Shown: positions 33,783-42,535 of the stretch, piece by piece
Numbering within the stretch: the stretch's first letter is position 1
Layout of the letters: every line of letters begins with the position of its first letter
Assembly: GCF_902374955.1 (NCBI RefSeq)
Contig: NZ_CABKRX010000049.1
Coordinates: forward strand, 1-45,599
From: Bacillus massilioanorexius
GTDB taxonomy: Bacteria; Bacillota; Bacilli; Bacillales; DSM-1321
Length of the DNA: 45,599 nt
Reading direction: 5' to 3'
Notes under the pieces: model-generated
What the model saw: the letters and a program-made list of their open reading frames with translations, nothing else
The model's database searches: none
Told to the model about the DNA's origin: nothing
Position numbers and translations under genes: made by a program

Positions 33783-35357
33783 AAATAAGGAAAAATAAGG
33801 ATTCAACCTTAGTCTATTGCTGTTAAAATTGTATATATACTCATACTTACAGAGGAGGAGCTATGAAAAAGAAATGGGGATTATTGGCCTTAACTGTTCT
33901 TATTCTGCTAGCCATCGGAGGATATTTATTAATGAAACCAACTGAAAACGAAATACTTAATAAAGTGGATGAGAAGTTTACTAATGAATTATTATCTCAA
34001 ATAAAAGGGGATACAGACTTTCTTCACTTCAGCTCTAAAACTAAAAAATATAATATGAAATTTCCAAAAGGATATTTGATAGATAAAAGTCTATATGAAA
34101 AAAATGACGATCGCTTTGAATATATGCTTGCTAAAGATGAATACTTTATGAGGTTGAGTGCAGAAGATGAAGTAAAAAAAGAGATTGCTCGCGATTTTGT
34201 TGTGACGTATTCAGAAAATAAGGCTCGTGAAACAGAGAACTCCTTAAGAACTTTCCTAAGTGACTATGCCTATAACAATGAACATAAAAAATAGATTTAA
34301 CTGATTGTATTGCATATGTAGGTAAAACATATGTTTCAATTAATGGTACTGATATAAAAAAAGAAGATCCTACAAAAAATGGTGCAAATAGCTTTTTTGC
34401 GTTAGTTGAAGATAAAAAGACCGGACAAATTGTTGAGATTGTATATTCTGTTCGCTGTGTTCAAGATGATAATAGTTGTTCTATAAATAGTAAAAATGAA
34501 GAAGCTCTTTTTAAGACGATTTACGAAAGTGTCACTTTTCAATAAGGGTTTCTATTCACCTTCAGATATTAAACCAATCTCACTCATAATGCGAAAATAA
34601 GGAAAAATAAGGATTTATCCTTAGTCTATAGATGTTAAAATTGTATATATATTTATACTTACAGAGGAGGAGCTATGAAAAAAAAATGGGTATTATTGGC
34701 CTTAATTGTTCTTATTCTGCTAGCTATAGGAGGATATTTATTAATGAAACCAACTGAGAACGAAATACTAAATAAAGAGGATGAGAAGTTTACTAATGAA
34801 TTATTATCTCAAATAAAAGGGGATACAGACTTTCTTCACTTCAGCTCTAAAACTAATAAATATAATATGAAATTTCCAAAAGGATATTTGATAGACAAAA
34901 GTCTATATGAAAAAAATGACGATCGCTTTGAATATGTGCTTGCTAAAGATGAATACTTTATGAGGTTGAGCGCAGAAGATGAAGTAAAAAAAGAGATTGC
35001 TCGCAATTTTGTTGTGACGTATTCAGAAAATACGGCTCGTGAAACAGAGAACTCCTTAAGAACTTTTCTAAGTGACTATGCCTATAACAATGAACATAAA
35101 AAAATAGATTTAAATGATTGTATTGCATACGTAGGTAAAACTTATGTTTCAATTAATGGTACTGATATAAAAAAAGAAGATCCTACAAAAAATGGTGCAA
35201 ATAGCTTTTTTGCGTTAGTTGAAGATAAAAAGACCGGACAAATTGTTGAAATTGTATATTCTGTTCGCTGTGTTCAAGATGATAATAGTTGTTCTATAAA
35301 TAGTAAAAATGAAGAAGCTCTTTTTAAGACGATTTATGAAAGCATCGATTTTCGATA
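33783..35357 (+). repeat. ~810-bp direct tandem duplication
   Basis: Two copies of the same promoter, leader, ribosome site (GAGGAGGAGCT) and gene lie head to tail with a period of 812 bases (start codons at 33863 and 34675). Both leaders share AAATAAGGAAAAATAAGGAT and TTGTATATATA. The copies differ by scattered substitutions and one indel. Confidence 0.9.
33863..34545 (+). pseudogene. first copy of the membrane-anchored immunity-like gene, frameshifted
   Basis: Identical in design to the intact copy at 34675, but the A tract after CAT (ending 34291) has six A instead of seven. The frame therefore stops at 34292-34294 after 143 residues. Beyond the shift the original frame stays fully open to TAA 34543-34545, with only a few substitutions (VTFQ for IDFR at the end). 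The lesion is therefore recent, or the tract is variable. The truncated product keeps the TM anchor and about half of the outside domain. Confidence 0.85.
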
Positions 35358-35358
35358 A
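34675..35358 (+). CDS. membrane-anchored extracytoplasmic protein, candidate immunity protein
   Basis: A 227-residue protein: short basic start, one transmembrane helix (WVLLALIVLILLAIGGYLLM) without a lipobox cysteine, then a soluble outside domain rich in Lys, Asp and Glu. Two cysteines near the C-terminus (VRCVQDDNSCSI) could form a disulfide. I do not recognise a named domain. It lies 12 bases before the lipase gene and is duplicated. In S. aureus the secreted lipase toxin TslA is neutralised by membrane-anchored immunity proteins encoded beside it; this gene fits that role by topology and position, not by detected homology. Confidence 0.7.
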   Translation: MKKKWVLLALIVLILLAIGGYLLMKPTENEILNKEDEKFTNELLSQIKGDTDFLHFSSKTNKYNMKFPKGYLIDKSLYEKNDDRFEYVLAKDEYFMRLSAEDEVKKEIARNFVVTYSENTARETENSLRTFLSDYAYNNEHKKIDLNDCIAYVGKTYVSINGTDIKKEDPTKNGANSFFALVEDKKTGQIVEIVYSVRCVQDDNSCSINSKNEEALFKTIYESIDFR

Positions 35359-35370
35359 GGATGTGATTTT

Positions 35371-36987
35371 ATGGAAAAAACTCCTTTTTTGAATGATAAC
35401 TCTCGAAATCGTTTAGCCGGTTTAATTTATGAAGATGATATCTCTAAAGATGATATTAATCAGATAATAATTGAAGAATTAGGAGTCAAAGATATTCCTA
35501 ATTTCAAAATTTATCCATCAAAACAAGATCCATCAGGTTTTGAAGGAATAGCTATACATTTCGCTGATACTCATAAGAAATTAAATGAAGTGTACTTTGT
35601 AGCTAGAGGAACAGAATCTACAAGTTTCGAAGACTTATATGCAGATGCAGCAGGAATAGCGGCTGGTAGTAATACTGAACAATTAAAAGCTGCCGAAAAA
35701 ATGTATAAAGAAGTAACCACAAATATTCTGAAACAACAAAGTAAAAGTAAAACAAATTTTCCAGAATTAACATTACATGGTGATGGACATTCACTTGGTG
35801 GCAACATAATTACTAGCTTATCACTAAAAACTGGTACATTTAATTCTGTTCGTGGGTTAAATGATGCTCCTGTAAACGTGTATCAATTGTATAGATATGA
35901 CCCTGTCTTTAATGATTATATTAATAGACTCACAAACTATAAAAAAATAAACAAGATCCCCGAAAAACAATTACTAAAGTATGCTAACACTTTCTATCAA
36001 AATCAAAGTGATAAAATTACTCATGTACGTGTTAAAGGTGAACCACTTTATAGTCAATCATTTAAAGGGAAAATGTACATAGGAAAAAGCATAATCGTTT
36101 TAGGCGATCAAAACACGAATAACTTCCCTGATATAGGTTCCTATCCTTTTGAAAAGTTAAGTAAGTATTTCCCCGTATTTTATCTAGAAAAACTAAGATA
36201 CAATTCTGGAACAAGTCAAATATTAAGCGGTATTAGAAATATCGATGAAAATTTAGGGTTATCTGGAACAGAAGCCTTAATCAATGATATTAAAACTAGT
36301 TATAATCAATCAGAGTACTTTAAAGCTATTACTTCAACATTGAATACATCGAATGATGTTAACTCAGGAATATTAAATATACTAAATTCTCCACTTGCTC
36401 TTTTTTATCAAGGTAGACAAATCTATAATCATTTTGATCTTGTTGGAAATCATGGAATTGAAGTACTCATCAATATGTATAAAAATCAAGATCCTACCCA
36501 TAGACAAAGCTTCTATAACTTCACAGACCCCACTTCAGGAAAACCTATCATAATGGAAAAAAGCGCTATGAAACAATTTCTCATAGGCTGCTTTGAATCA
36601 TTAGAAAACAAGGAACTAGCTATAGCTAAATTAGATGATTATATCGAAAACACTACTCAACGGCTCTATCAAGATAGCGTCAATAAATTACTAGCTAAAA
36701 TGAACGAAAAAGAAGCTAATCCAGATGCATTTTTTTCAGAGGTTGGCGGTTTAGGATTCTTTTCATGGGTTTCCGATAGTAGAGTGGTAGTAGATGGTTT
36801 AGTATTTGATAAAGATATAAGGGGCTTTTCAAATAGTGTTAACTCATCTCTTGATGAATTAAAAAGCATGCTACTAAATCAACGAAAGCATCTAAAAGAG
36901 TTCATTGAGAAAGTGTTATCTCTAGGAGAAAAGATATTTGAGAAAGATGAAGAATTAGCAGCTATCATCAATAAGGCGGGGGTGTAA
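35371..36987 (+). CDS. lipase-fold protein with helical C-terminal tail, TslA-like reverse-LXG toxin candidate
   Basis: 538 residues. The N-terminal half is a class 3 lipase-like alpha/beta hydrolase: EVYFVARGTES (residues 73-83, the FRGT oxyanion motif) and LTLHGDGHSLGGNIITSL with nucleophile Ser141 in GHSLGG. A probable catalytic His is His361 in NHFDLVGNHGIE; the Asp is uncertain. There is no signal peptide. The last ~60 residues are amphipathic helix (SNSVNSSLDELKSMLLNQRK...), like the targeting helices of type VII substrates. The arrangement toxin-first, helix-last, with a small helical gene two bases downstream and membrane-anchored genes upstream, matches the S. aureus TslA locus. Substrate and secretion are inferred. 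Confidence 0.75.
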   Translation: MEKTPFLNDNSRNRLAGLIYEDDISKDDINQIIIEELGVKDIPNFKIYPSKQDPSGFEGIAIHFADTHKKLNEVYFVARGTESTSFEDLYADAAGIAAGSNTEQLKAAEKMYKEVTTNILKQQSKSKTNFPELTLHGDGHSLGGNIITSLSLKTGTFNSVRGLNDAPVNVYQLYRYDPVFNDYINRLTNYKKINKIPEKQLLKYANTFYQNQSDKITHVRVKGEPLYSQSFKGKMYIGKSIIVLGDQNTNNFPDIGSYPFEKLSKYFPVFYLEKLRYNSGTSQILSGIRNIDENLGLSGTEALINDIKTSYNQSEYFKAITSTLNTSNDVNSGILNILNSPLALFYQGRQIYNHFDLVGNHGIEVLINMYKNQDPTHRQSFYNFTDPTSGKPIIMEKSAMKQFLIGCFESLENKELAIAKLDDYIENTTQRLYQDSVNKLLAKMNEKEANPDAFFSEVGGLGFFSWVSDSRVVVDGLVFDKDIRGFSNSVNSSLDELKSMLLNQRKHLKEFIEKVLSLGEKIFEKDEELAAIINKAGV

Positions 36988-36988
36988 T

Positions 36989-37330
36989 ATGTCCTCAGGT
37001 GTTAAGACAGGTAAATATGATTTTACTTTTACGGAAGATTATCTTATTGAAGAAATGAAATATCATTTAAAAAACATTGTAGAAACTAGCATAGAATCAG
37101 ATGAAAGATTACTTTCTGCAAAGAAACAATTGGATAATCAATCTGGCGAATTCATAGATTCTTTAAATGATTTTCTTTTACGCTATACCTCCATAAATCA
37201 AATGTTCATCCAAGATCATCATCGTTACAACATGGAGCATATTCTTTCTATGACACACTTTATTGAAAACACTTATGAAAATAGAAGCTATAATTTGTAT
37301 TATCATATCGTTGAGCTAGAAAAAAAATAA
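36989..37330 (+). CDS. small helical protein, candidate type VII accessory/targeting partner
   Basis: 113 residues, predicted almost wholly alpha-helical with a charged beginning (SSGVKTGKYDFTFTEDYLIEEMKYHLKNI) and no signal peptide or membrane segment. Its ATG is two bases after the lipase stop, with GGGGGTG overlapping the lipase end. Size, helicity and position match the WXG100-like partners (Lap/Tla proteins) that bind the LXG domain of type VII toxins and guide their secretion. No WXG motif is visible, as is usual for those partners. Homology not tested. Confidence 0.6.
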   Translation: MSSGVKTGKYDFTFTEDYLIEEMKYHLKNIVETSIESDERLLSAKKQLDNQSGEFIDSLNDFLLRYTSINQMFIQDHHRYNMEHILSMTHFIENTYENRSYNLYYHIVELEKK

Positions 37331-37344
37331 AACTCATTTTGTTA

Positions 37345-37385
37345 AAAGCAGCTGCCTTTCGACTGAAGGGACAGCTGCTTTATGT
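37345..37385 (+). terminator. hairpin ending the lipase operon
   Basis: AAAGCAGCTG / CAGCTGCTTT, a ten-bp stem with an inner CCTT/AAGG extension. The T tail is short, so termination may be weak. Confidence 0.6.
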
Positions 37386-37419
37386 TAATGTCTATTTCAA
37401 CTAAAAAATACATTTCATC

Positions 37420-39792
37420 TTAATGATCTCGATGCACAATATAGTTCAATAAATGCTTCAGAAAAACGGTGTTTCGAGGCACCTGCTGCAAGGCTTCCAT
37501 CGCCAAACAATATTGATTCCACATTTCTTTGCGAGCAGCCTCTTGTCCTAGAATAGTCACGAACGTTGAGTTATTATTCTCTATATCTTGACCAATTGGC
37601 TTTCCAAGGACATTTTGCGTACCTTCGACATCAAGTAAATCATCTTTAATTTGAAAAGCAATACCAGCGTGACGAGCGTATTTTTTCAACGCTGCTATTT
37701 CTGGCTCTTTAGCTTGTGCAAGAATAGCTGGCATGATGAGAGAAGCCTCAAATGCAATTCCTGTTTTAAAAAAGCACATGCACTTCAACTGTTCTATTGT
37801 TAATGACTGTCCTTTCGTTTCTAAATCCATTGCCTGTCCTTTACACATATCCATTGTTCGTTGAGCTGAATAACGAATTAAACGAAGTACAGACTCTGAA
37901 TCAAACTGTTTAAGAGCTGTTTGCTCTTCAATCGCTTTCTGCGTCAGAAACAGACCTGTTATTTCTGCAATCGCCGTATTATAAACTTGATGTAGCGTTG
38001 CACGTCCTCTACGAGTAGAAGCATTATCTTGTGACGGTAAATCATCAAAAATAAGCGAGGCAGTATGCATATATTCTAACGATTTCAAAAGTGGTATAAT
38101 CGCCGACTGATCTAATCTATATCCATTAATCCCCATAACCCATGTCATGATAGGTCTTAAACGCTTACCGTCACCTTCCAAACTATAGTTAGCAGCTTCA
38201 ATGATAGACTGTTTCATAAAAGTATCTTGCTTATTTTGAGTAATAGGAAGATTATTGTTTATCTCATTCCTAACGTTTTTTAGTGTATCTAAAAATTTAT
38301 CTTGTTCCTTCCGTTCCTCTCTAAGAGTTGTAAGCATATGATCACGAAGTAATTTATCAAAGAAATCTACATCATCTGCTTTCTTTACTAAATCTTGAAT
38401 GACAGAATGAAATGCAGGGGTACTTGAGGCTAAAACATCCATAATTTCTTTATATTTTTCATTTCCAAGTCGTTCTTTGTATCGTTTCAGGCCATTAATA
38501 GCACGGGCTAAAATCACCTTTCGAACCTTTGCATCAGAGCGATACACGTCATGAATCAAATAGCTAATGACCGTCCAGTATAATTCATAAGGATTGATTA
38601 AATCACTACGCTTATTATGATATTTCATATAATATGTATAAGGTGTAACTGCACCAGCTTTCATATCGTCAAACAAATCAGCAAAATCATCCGCTAGCTG
38701 ATTGTATATACCATAATAAAATGTACGGCTATCAAATCCCTTATCTTCATCTGCACTGATTACTGAGCGGACAATCAAGCGTGAGGAAGCCGATTTTAAA
38801 ATGACTGGAATATATATTTCTTCATTCGTGTAATGGGCATTCTCTAGATCCTTATCTCGATCTTCTTCTTGAGATTGAAAAAACACATAAGATTGCTCAA
38901 AAAACTGTTTGCTTGTCTCAGGTCGTTGCTGATTTTTAATATACTCAAACGCCTCTCGGAGCTCGGAATGAATATATTGCATCAACCGTGCATTTTTTCC
39001 AGACCATTCCCCTAATTCTGGGACAGATCCTGTAAGGAGCGTCCTACGAATTAAGTCAGAGTACTTTTTTTTCTCTTTTTCTGATAACACTTCGGAATCT
39101 AGAAGGTCATCAATGAAAGGATAGGTCAGCCCATAGGAATACCCTAGCTTAATCGCTTCCTCAAGCTTTGATGTTCTTTCATAAGGAGGTATATCCTCAT
39201 CCATCTCCTCCACCACATGCATAACAACTCCACCTATAAGCTTAATTAACTTCCGTTGAGCTTGTTCTCTATCCATACCTTCTGGAATATGGTTAGATGC
39301 TGTCTTTATTTTATCCATCACCCAAATGAGTGTTGATTCTACCCCTTCTTTCTGAGCCCATCTATACAGCTTCGCCATACTAAATGTTTCCTTGTCACCA
39401 TTAGTAGTTTTCATTAATTGCTTTTTCAAATGAGCAACTGCACGTTGAACCCGTTCTTGTGTTTCAGGCATATCCAACGCTTTTCCTAAGTCCCTCATAA
39501 AAATATACGCAACACTTCGATCTAGATAATTTTCTAGTTTTCCAGAGTAATTTAGCCATTGAATATACTTATAATAGTCTTTAGAATCAGGTTTTCTTTT
39601 TCCACGTGAAAAAAGGGAGAAAATAGACGAACGATGAACATGTGTCGACTTCCAAGATTGTATATCTTTTGTCAATATAGGTACATAGCTCTTTAACTTA
39701 ACTTGTTTATATAGTGTTTCAAAATATTGAGTAGCACTCTGCTCAGCTTGCCGATAACATTCATCAGCATTTTCTATTAATTTATTATTCAT
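37420..39792 (-). CDS. two-domain class I isoprenoid enzyme (terpene-synthase-like + polyprenyl diphosphate synthase)
   Basis: 790 residues from ATG 39792 (GAGGT upstream; an ATG three codons earlier is too close to it; residue numbers here count from that earlier ATG). Residues ~520-793 are a complete short-chain trans-prenyl diphosphate synthase: GKRLRP (545-550), first Asp motif DDLPSQD (586-592) with RRG, second Asp motif DDLLD (720-724), GKPIGQD. The N-terminal ~500 residues are all-helical and carry their own two Asp-rich motifs, DDLLD (231-235) and DDFADLFDD (371-379). A chain-elongating domain thus follows a second class I domain that may cyclise or process its product. It is a single gene with no neighbouring terpenoid genes. 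The product is unknown. Confidence 0.8.
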   Translation of the reverse strand: MNNKLIENADECYRQAEQSATQYFETLYKQVKLKSYVPILTKDIQSWKSTHVHRSSIFSLFSRGKRKPDSKDYYKYIQWLNYSGKLENYLDRSVAYIFMRDLGKALDMPETQERVQRAVAHLKKQLMKTTNGDKETFSMAKLYRWAQKEGVESTLIWVMDKIKTASNHIPEGMDREQAQRKLIKLIGGVVMHVVEEMDEDIPPYERTSKLEEAIKLGYSYGLTYPFIDDLLDSEVLSEKEKKKYSDLIRRTLLTGSVPELGEWSGKNARLMQYIHSELREAFEYIKNQQRPETSKQFFEQSYVFFQSQEEDRDKDLENAHYTNEEIYIPVILKSASSRLIVRSVISADEDKGFDSRTFYYGIYNQLADDFADLFDDMKAGAVTPYTYYMKYHNKRSDLINPYELYWTVISYLIHDVYRSDAKVRKVILARAINGLKRYKERLGNEKYKEIMDVLASSTPAFHSVIQDLVKKADDVDFFDKLLRDHMLTTLREERKEQDKFLDTLKNVRNEINNNLPITQNKQDTFMKQSIIEAANYSLEGDGKRLRPIMTWVMGINGYRLDQSAIIPLLKSLEYMHTASLIFDDLPSQDNASTRRGRATLHQVYNTAIAEITGLFLTQKAIEEQTALKQFDSESVLRLIRYSAQRTMDMCKGQAMDLETKGQSLTIEQLKCMCFFKTGIAFEASLIMPAILAQAKEPEIAALKKYARHAGIAFQIKDDLLDVEGTQNVLGKPIGQDIENNNSTFVTILGQEAARKEMWNQYCLAMEALQQVPRNTVFLKHLLNYIVHRDH

Positions 39793-40151
39793 ACGGTACA
39801 TTACCTCAATCTATTAGTCTCATTTTATCTTATGCACTATTATTTAAACTCATCTTCAATGTTTACATTTAAATGACATTTACATTCTCGAACTTTATTA
39901 GTGCCACTCTATTCCTATACCCTAAAATCCAAGTATTATGAGCTGAATTTTTTGTAAACATTACATTTAGGGTACAATCCTGCGACTTTACATTTCTACT
40001 CTTAATACTACGTTTCAATTCAATTAAAGTTTTCAACTAAATATTGGCTAAGATGGATAACTACGCACTTTCTACGTACAAGCATTGAGCCCTCTTCGCA
40101 TTTCAATTGCCTCTAGGAATTTCTCAAGTAATATAGCACTGAATCTTTTTA
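39793..40151. other. intergenic region upstream of the isoprenoid fusion gene
   Basis: No gene seen. TACAAT near 39973 on + and other AT-rich blocks are weak promoter candidates. The left edge must hold the minus-strand promoter of the fusion gene. Confidence 0.35.
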
Positions 40152-40199
40152 TAAAAAAACCTCGAGATTGGTTAGATACATCTTTGCAATCTCGAGGTT
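40152..40199 (-). terminator. terminator of selO
   Basis: AACCTCGAGATTG / CAATCTCGAGGTT, a 13-bp perfect stem with a seven-base minus-strand T run. Confidence 0.9.
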
Positions 40200-40217
40200 A
40201 CTATTGTTTTCGTCTAA

Positions 40218-41672
40218 TCACGTTCCGCAAAACGTCCGATAAGGTTTATCTGATGGTTCAGGCACTTTACAATACTCATCTTGTTCTGGTGTATAAGCAT
40301 ATGGATCTGAGAGTACATTAAGCAATCTCTCTATGACACTATAGTCGCCGTCTACAGCAGCTTTGAGTGCTTCCTCTACCCTATAATTACGTGGGATAAC
40401 GGCTGGATTGCTCTTTCTCATCAAATTATGGGAAGCTTCTCTTGATTGCTCTTGTCTACCAAGTCTTTCTTGCCACAATTGATACCACTCTTCAAATTCT
40501 TCCTTATCATACAGAACCGTATGCTCCAGTTTATTAAAAGTTAGCGCACGAAATGTATTTGTGTAGTCTGCCTGATACTTTTCCATCATCTGAAGAAGAA
40601 CTTTAATAAGAGCTTCATCTTTTTCTTCTTCATTAAAAATACCGAGTTTTGCTCTCAAGCCATTATACCATTTACTTTGGAACAGCTTAGCAAAATGAGA
40701 CAGTGCATCCTCTGCAATCTTAATGGCTTCTTCCTGTTTATTATGAAGTAATGGTAATAAGGTTTCAGCAAAGCGAGTGAGATTCCACAAAGCCATATAT
40801 GGCTGGTTACCAAACGCATAACGCCCCTCCTCGTCAATAGAGCTGAATACAGTTGCTGGATCATAAGTATCCATAAATGCACAAGGACCGTAATCAATTG
40901 TTTCTCCGCTAATTGTCATATTATCGGTGTTCATCACGCCATGGACAAAGCCTACAAGCTGCCATTTTGCTAGTAAATCAGCTTGACGCTGAATAACCAT
41001 TTGAAGAAGAGCTAAATAGCGATTCTCATCATCTGCAACATCTGAATAATGCCTATTCAACGTATAGTCAGCTAAGGCACGTAAATCTTCTACTGTTCCA
41101 AAATTTGCAGCATACTGAAAGGTACCAACACGAATGTGACTAACCGCCACTCGAGTTAGAACAGCTCCAGGTAGATAAGTTTCACGAGCTACTGCCTCAC
41201 CAGTTGTCACGACCGCTAAGCTGCGGGTTGTAGGAATTCCAAGAGCATGCATCGCTTCACTAATAATATATTCACGCAGCATCGGCCCAAGTGCCGCACG
41301 ACCATCTCCACCACGCGAGTATGGTGTTCGACCTGGTCCTTTCAATTGAATATCAACGCGATCACCTTGTGGAGTAATTTGCTCACCAAGTAGAATAGCT
41401 CGACCATCTCCTAGCATTGTAAAATGCCCGAACTGATGCCCTGCATAAGCTTGTGCCAAAGGGTTAGCACCTTTAGGAATTCTGTTACCTGCAAACACCA
41501 TAACAGCCTCTTCGCTTAGAAGTTCATCTGGATTCAAGCCTAATGATTTAGCCAATGAGTTGTTAACAATAATTACTTTTGGAGACTTAACTGGGGTTGG
41601 ATTTATGTTTTTATAAAAGAAATTCGGCAATCGAGCATAACTATTATCGAAGTTCCAGCCTATTTTAATCAT
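40218..41672 (-). CDS. selO: SelO/YdiU-family protein adenylyltransferase
   Basis: A 484-residue pseudokinase-fold enzyme that transfers AMP to protein Ser/Thr/Tyr residues and is linked to redox defence. Conserved stretches: FAGNRIPKGANPLAQAYAGHQFGHF, LGDGRAILLGE, DIQLKGPGRTPYSRGGDGRAALGPMLREYI, GFVHGVMNTDNMTISGETIDYGPCAFMD (catalytic N/D region) and the C-terminal FCGT, where the Cys replaces the selenocysteine region of vertebrate SelO. The start is ATG 41672 (MIKIGWNFDNSYARLP), with AAAGGGGA upstream. It is monocistronic. Confidence 0.93.
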   Translation of the reverse strand: MIKIGWNFDNSYARLPNFFYKNINPTPVKSPKVIIVNNSLAKSLGLNPDELLSEEAVMVFAGNRIPKGANPLAQAYAGHQFGHFTMLGDGRAILLGEQITPQGDRVDIQLKGPGRTPYSRGGDGRAALGPMLREYIISEAMHALGIPTTRSLAVVTTGEAVARETYLPGAVLTRVAVSHIRVGTFQYAANFGTVEDLRALADYTLNRHYSDVADDENRYLALLQMVIQRQADLLAKWQLVGFVHGVMNTDNMTISGETIDYGPCAFMDTYDPATVFSSIDEEGRYAFGNQPYMALWNLTRFAETLLPLLHNKQEEAIKIAEDALSHFAKLFQSKWYNGLRAKLGIFNEEEKDEALIKVLLQMMEKYQADYTNTFRALTFNKLEHTVLYDKEEFEEWYQLWQERLGRQEQSREASHNLMRKSNPAVIPRNYRVEEALKAAVDGDYSVIERLLNVLSDPYAYTPEQDEYCKVPEPSDKPYRTFCGT

Positions 41673-41931
41673 AGAATCCCCTTTCTTTTGTGTTCTTTCT
41701 ATTTCATTTGTCATTACCTTATTATAGACTTTTGGCTGGTTTTATATGTTATTTGAGGATTGCAAGAATGAATGAAAGGAAAGCGTAGTTCACTATCCAC
41801 ATAGTTAATGACTGTATAATAAAGAAAACGCTTCTTAGAGGTGATTGAAGCTTGAAACATCTAATGTGAAAATCTAAATGTTCTTTTGGAGTCTTTTGCA
41901 GGCTGAGCCTTATCCCGAGGAGTTGATGGCA
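41673..41931. other. intergenic region
   Basis: The spacer upstream of selO; GAGGAG at its right edge serves the small gene that follows on +. Nothing else recognised. Confidence 0.35.
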
Positions 41932-42192
41932 ATGAAGCCTACTAACAAAAATCGAGGTCAATCCTACTATCGACATCATCGTAGATGAGTTATCCAGCGT
42001 AAAGTAAAAATATCCAAGCAAATAGGATGGTACTCTAAATTTGATAGGAAATTTGCTAAAAGAAAAATGCACTGTTCCTGTCAGATGTGCTCGCCAAAAA
42101 CAAACAGAGATGGTTTTCCTCTTTCACAAATCAAGACATTGGAACGTTTAGATAGCCAATTGCATAACTTTCATAAAGAGATAGAGTATTGA
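41932..42192 (+). pseudogene. small basic Cys-rich protein gene with internal TGA
   Basis: An 86-codon reading frame with GAGGAG nine bases upstream. Apart from one TGA at 41986-41988 it is open and reads RGQSYYRHHRR-stop-VIQRKVKISKQIGWYS, then KRKMHCSCQMCSPKTNRDGFPLSQIKTLERLDSQL. Replacing TGA by CGA (Arg) would be a single transition in a run of Arg codons. The HCSCxxC...K pattern in a short, very basic protein resembles a family of unknown function I have seen in Firmicutes, probably RNA- or metal-binding. It could be dead, or start downstream of the stop. Confidence 0.55.
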
Positions 42193-42480
42193 ATTTTTTA
42201 AGAAAGAGCCTTGAATTCTTTTATTAAAAGTCAAGAAAATGTTTAAAATCATTTATAATTAAACAACCAAATATAATGTCACACATTTTATAAGTCAAAA
42301 GAGAGGATAGATGAACAGGATTAAAATACCTGTATTCATCTATCCTTTTTTGTACAACAAATGACCTCATTTACCACAACAAAATGTTTTCTGTTGTTCA
42401 ACTAAACCAGCTAATAGGTTGTCAACATCTTTCTCTTAAACAATAAATTATTTATGCTATACTGTTTTTAGGCATACCAA
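42193..42480 (+). other. intergenic region with a strong hairpin
   Basis: It contains AGGATAGATGAACAGG (42304-42319) pairing with CCTGTATTCATCTATCC (42329-42345) with one bulge, followed by six T: a strong + terminator for the small Cys-rich gene. Otherwise AT-rich with nothing recognised. Confidence 0.6.
42304..42351 (+). terminator. strong rho-independent terminator
   Basis: A sixteen-bp interrupted stem plus T6, 112 bases after the small Cys-rich gene. Confidence 0.8.
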
Positions 42481-42482
42481 AT

Positions 42483-42513
42483 AACCCTCCAGATATCTTA
42501 TGGAAGGTTTTTC
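42483..42513 (+). terminator. short hairpin with T run beside the IS110 element
   Basis: AACCCTCCA / TGGAAGGTT with one mismatch, followed by T-rich sequence; TATACT lies 20 bases upstream at 42458-42463. Confidence 0.4.
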
Positions 42514-42535
42514 TTTATATGGCTAAAAAATCTTT

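Noticed and set aside
33783..35357. Transposon or prophage origin of the ~810-bp duplication
   Set aside because: No inverted repeats, integrase or target-site duplication; it is a simple head-to-tail gene duplication.
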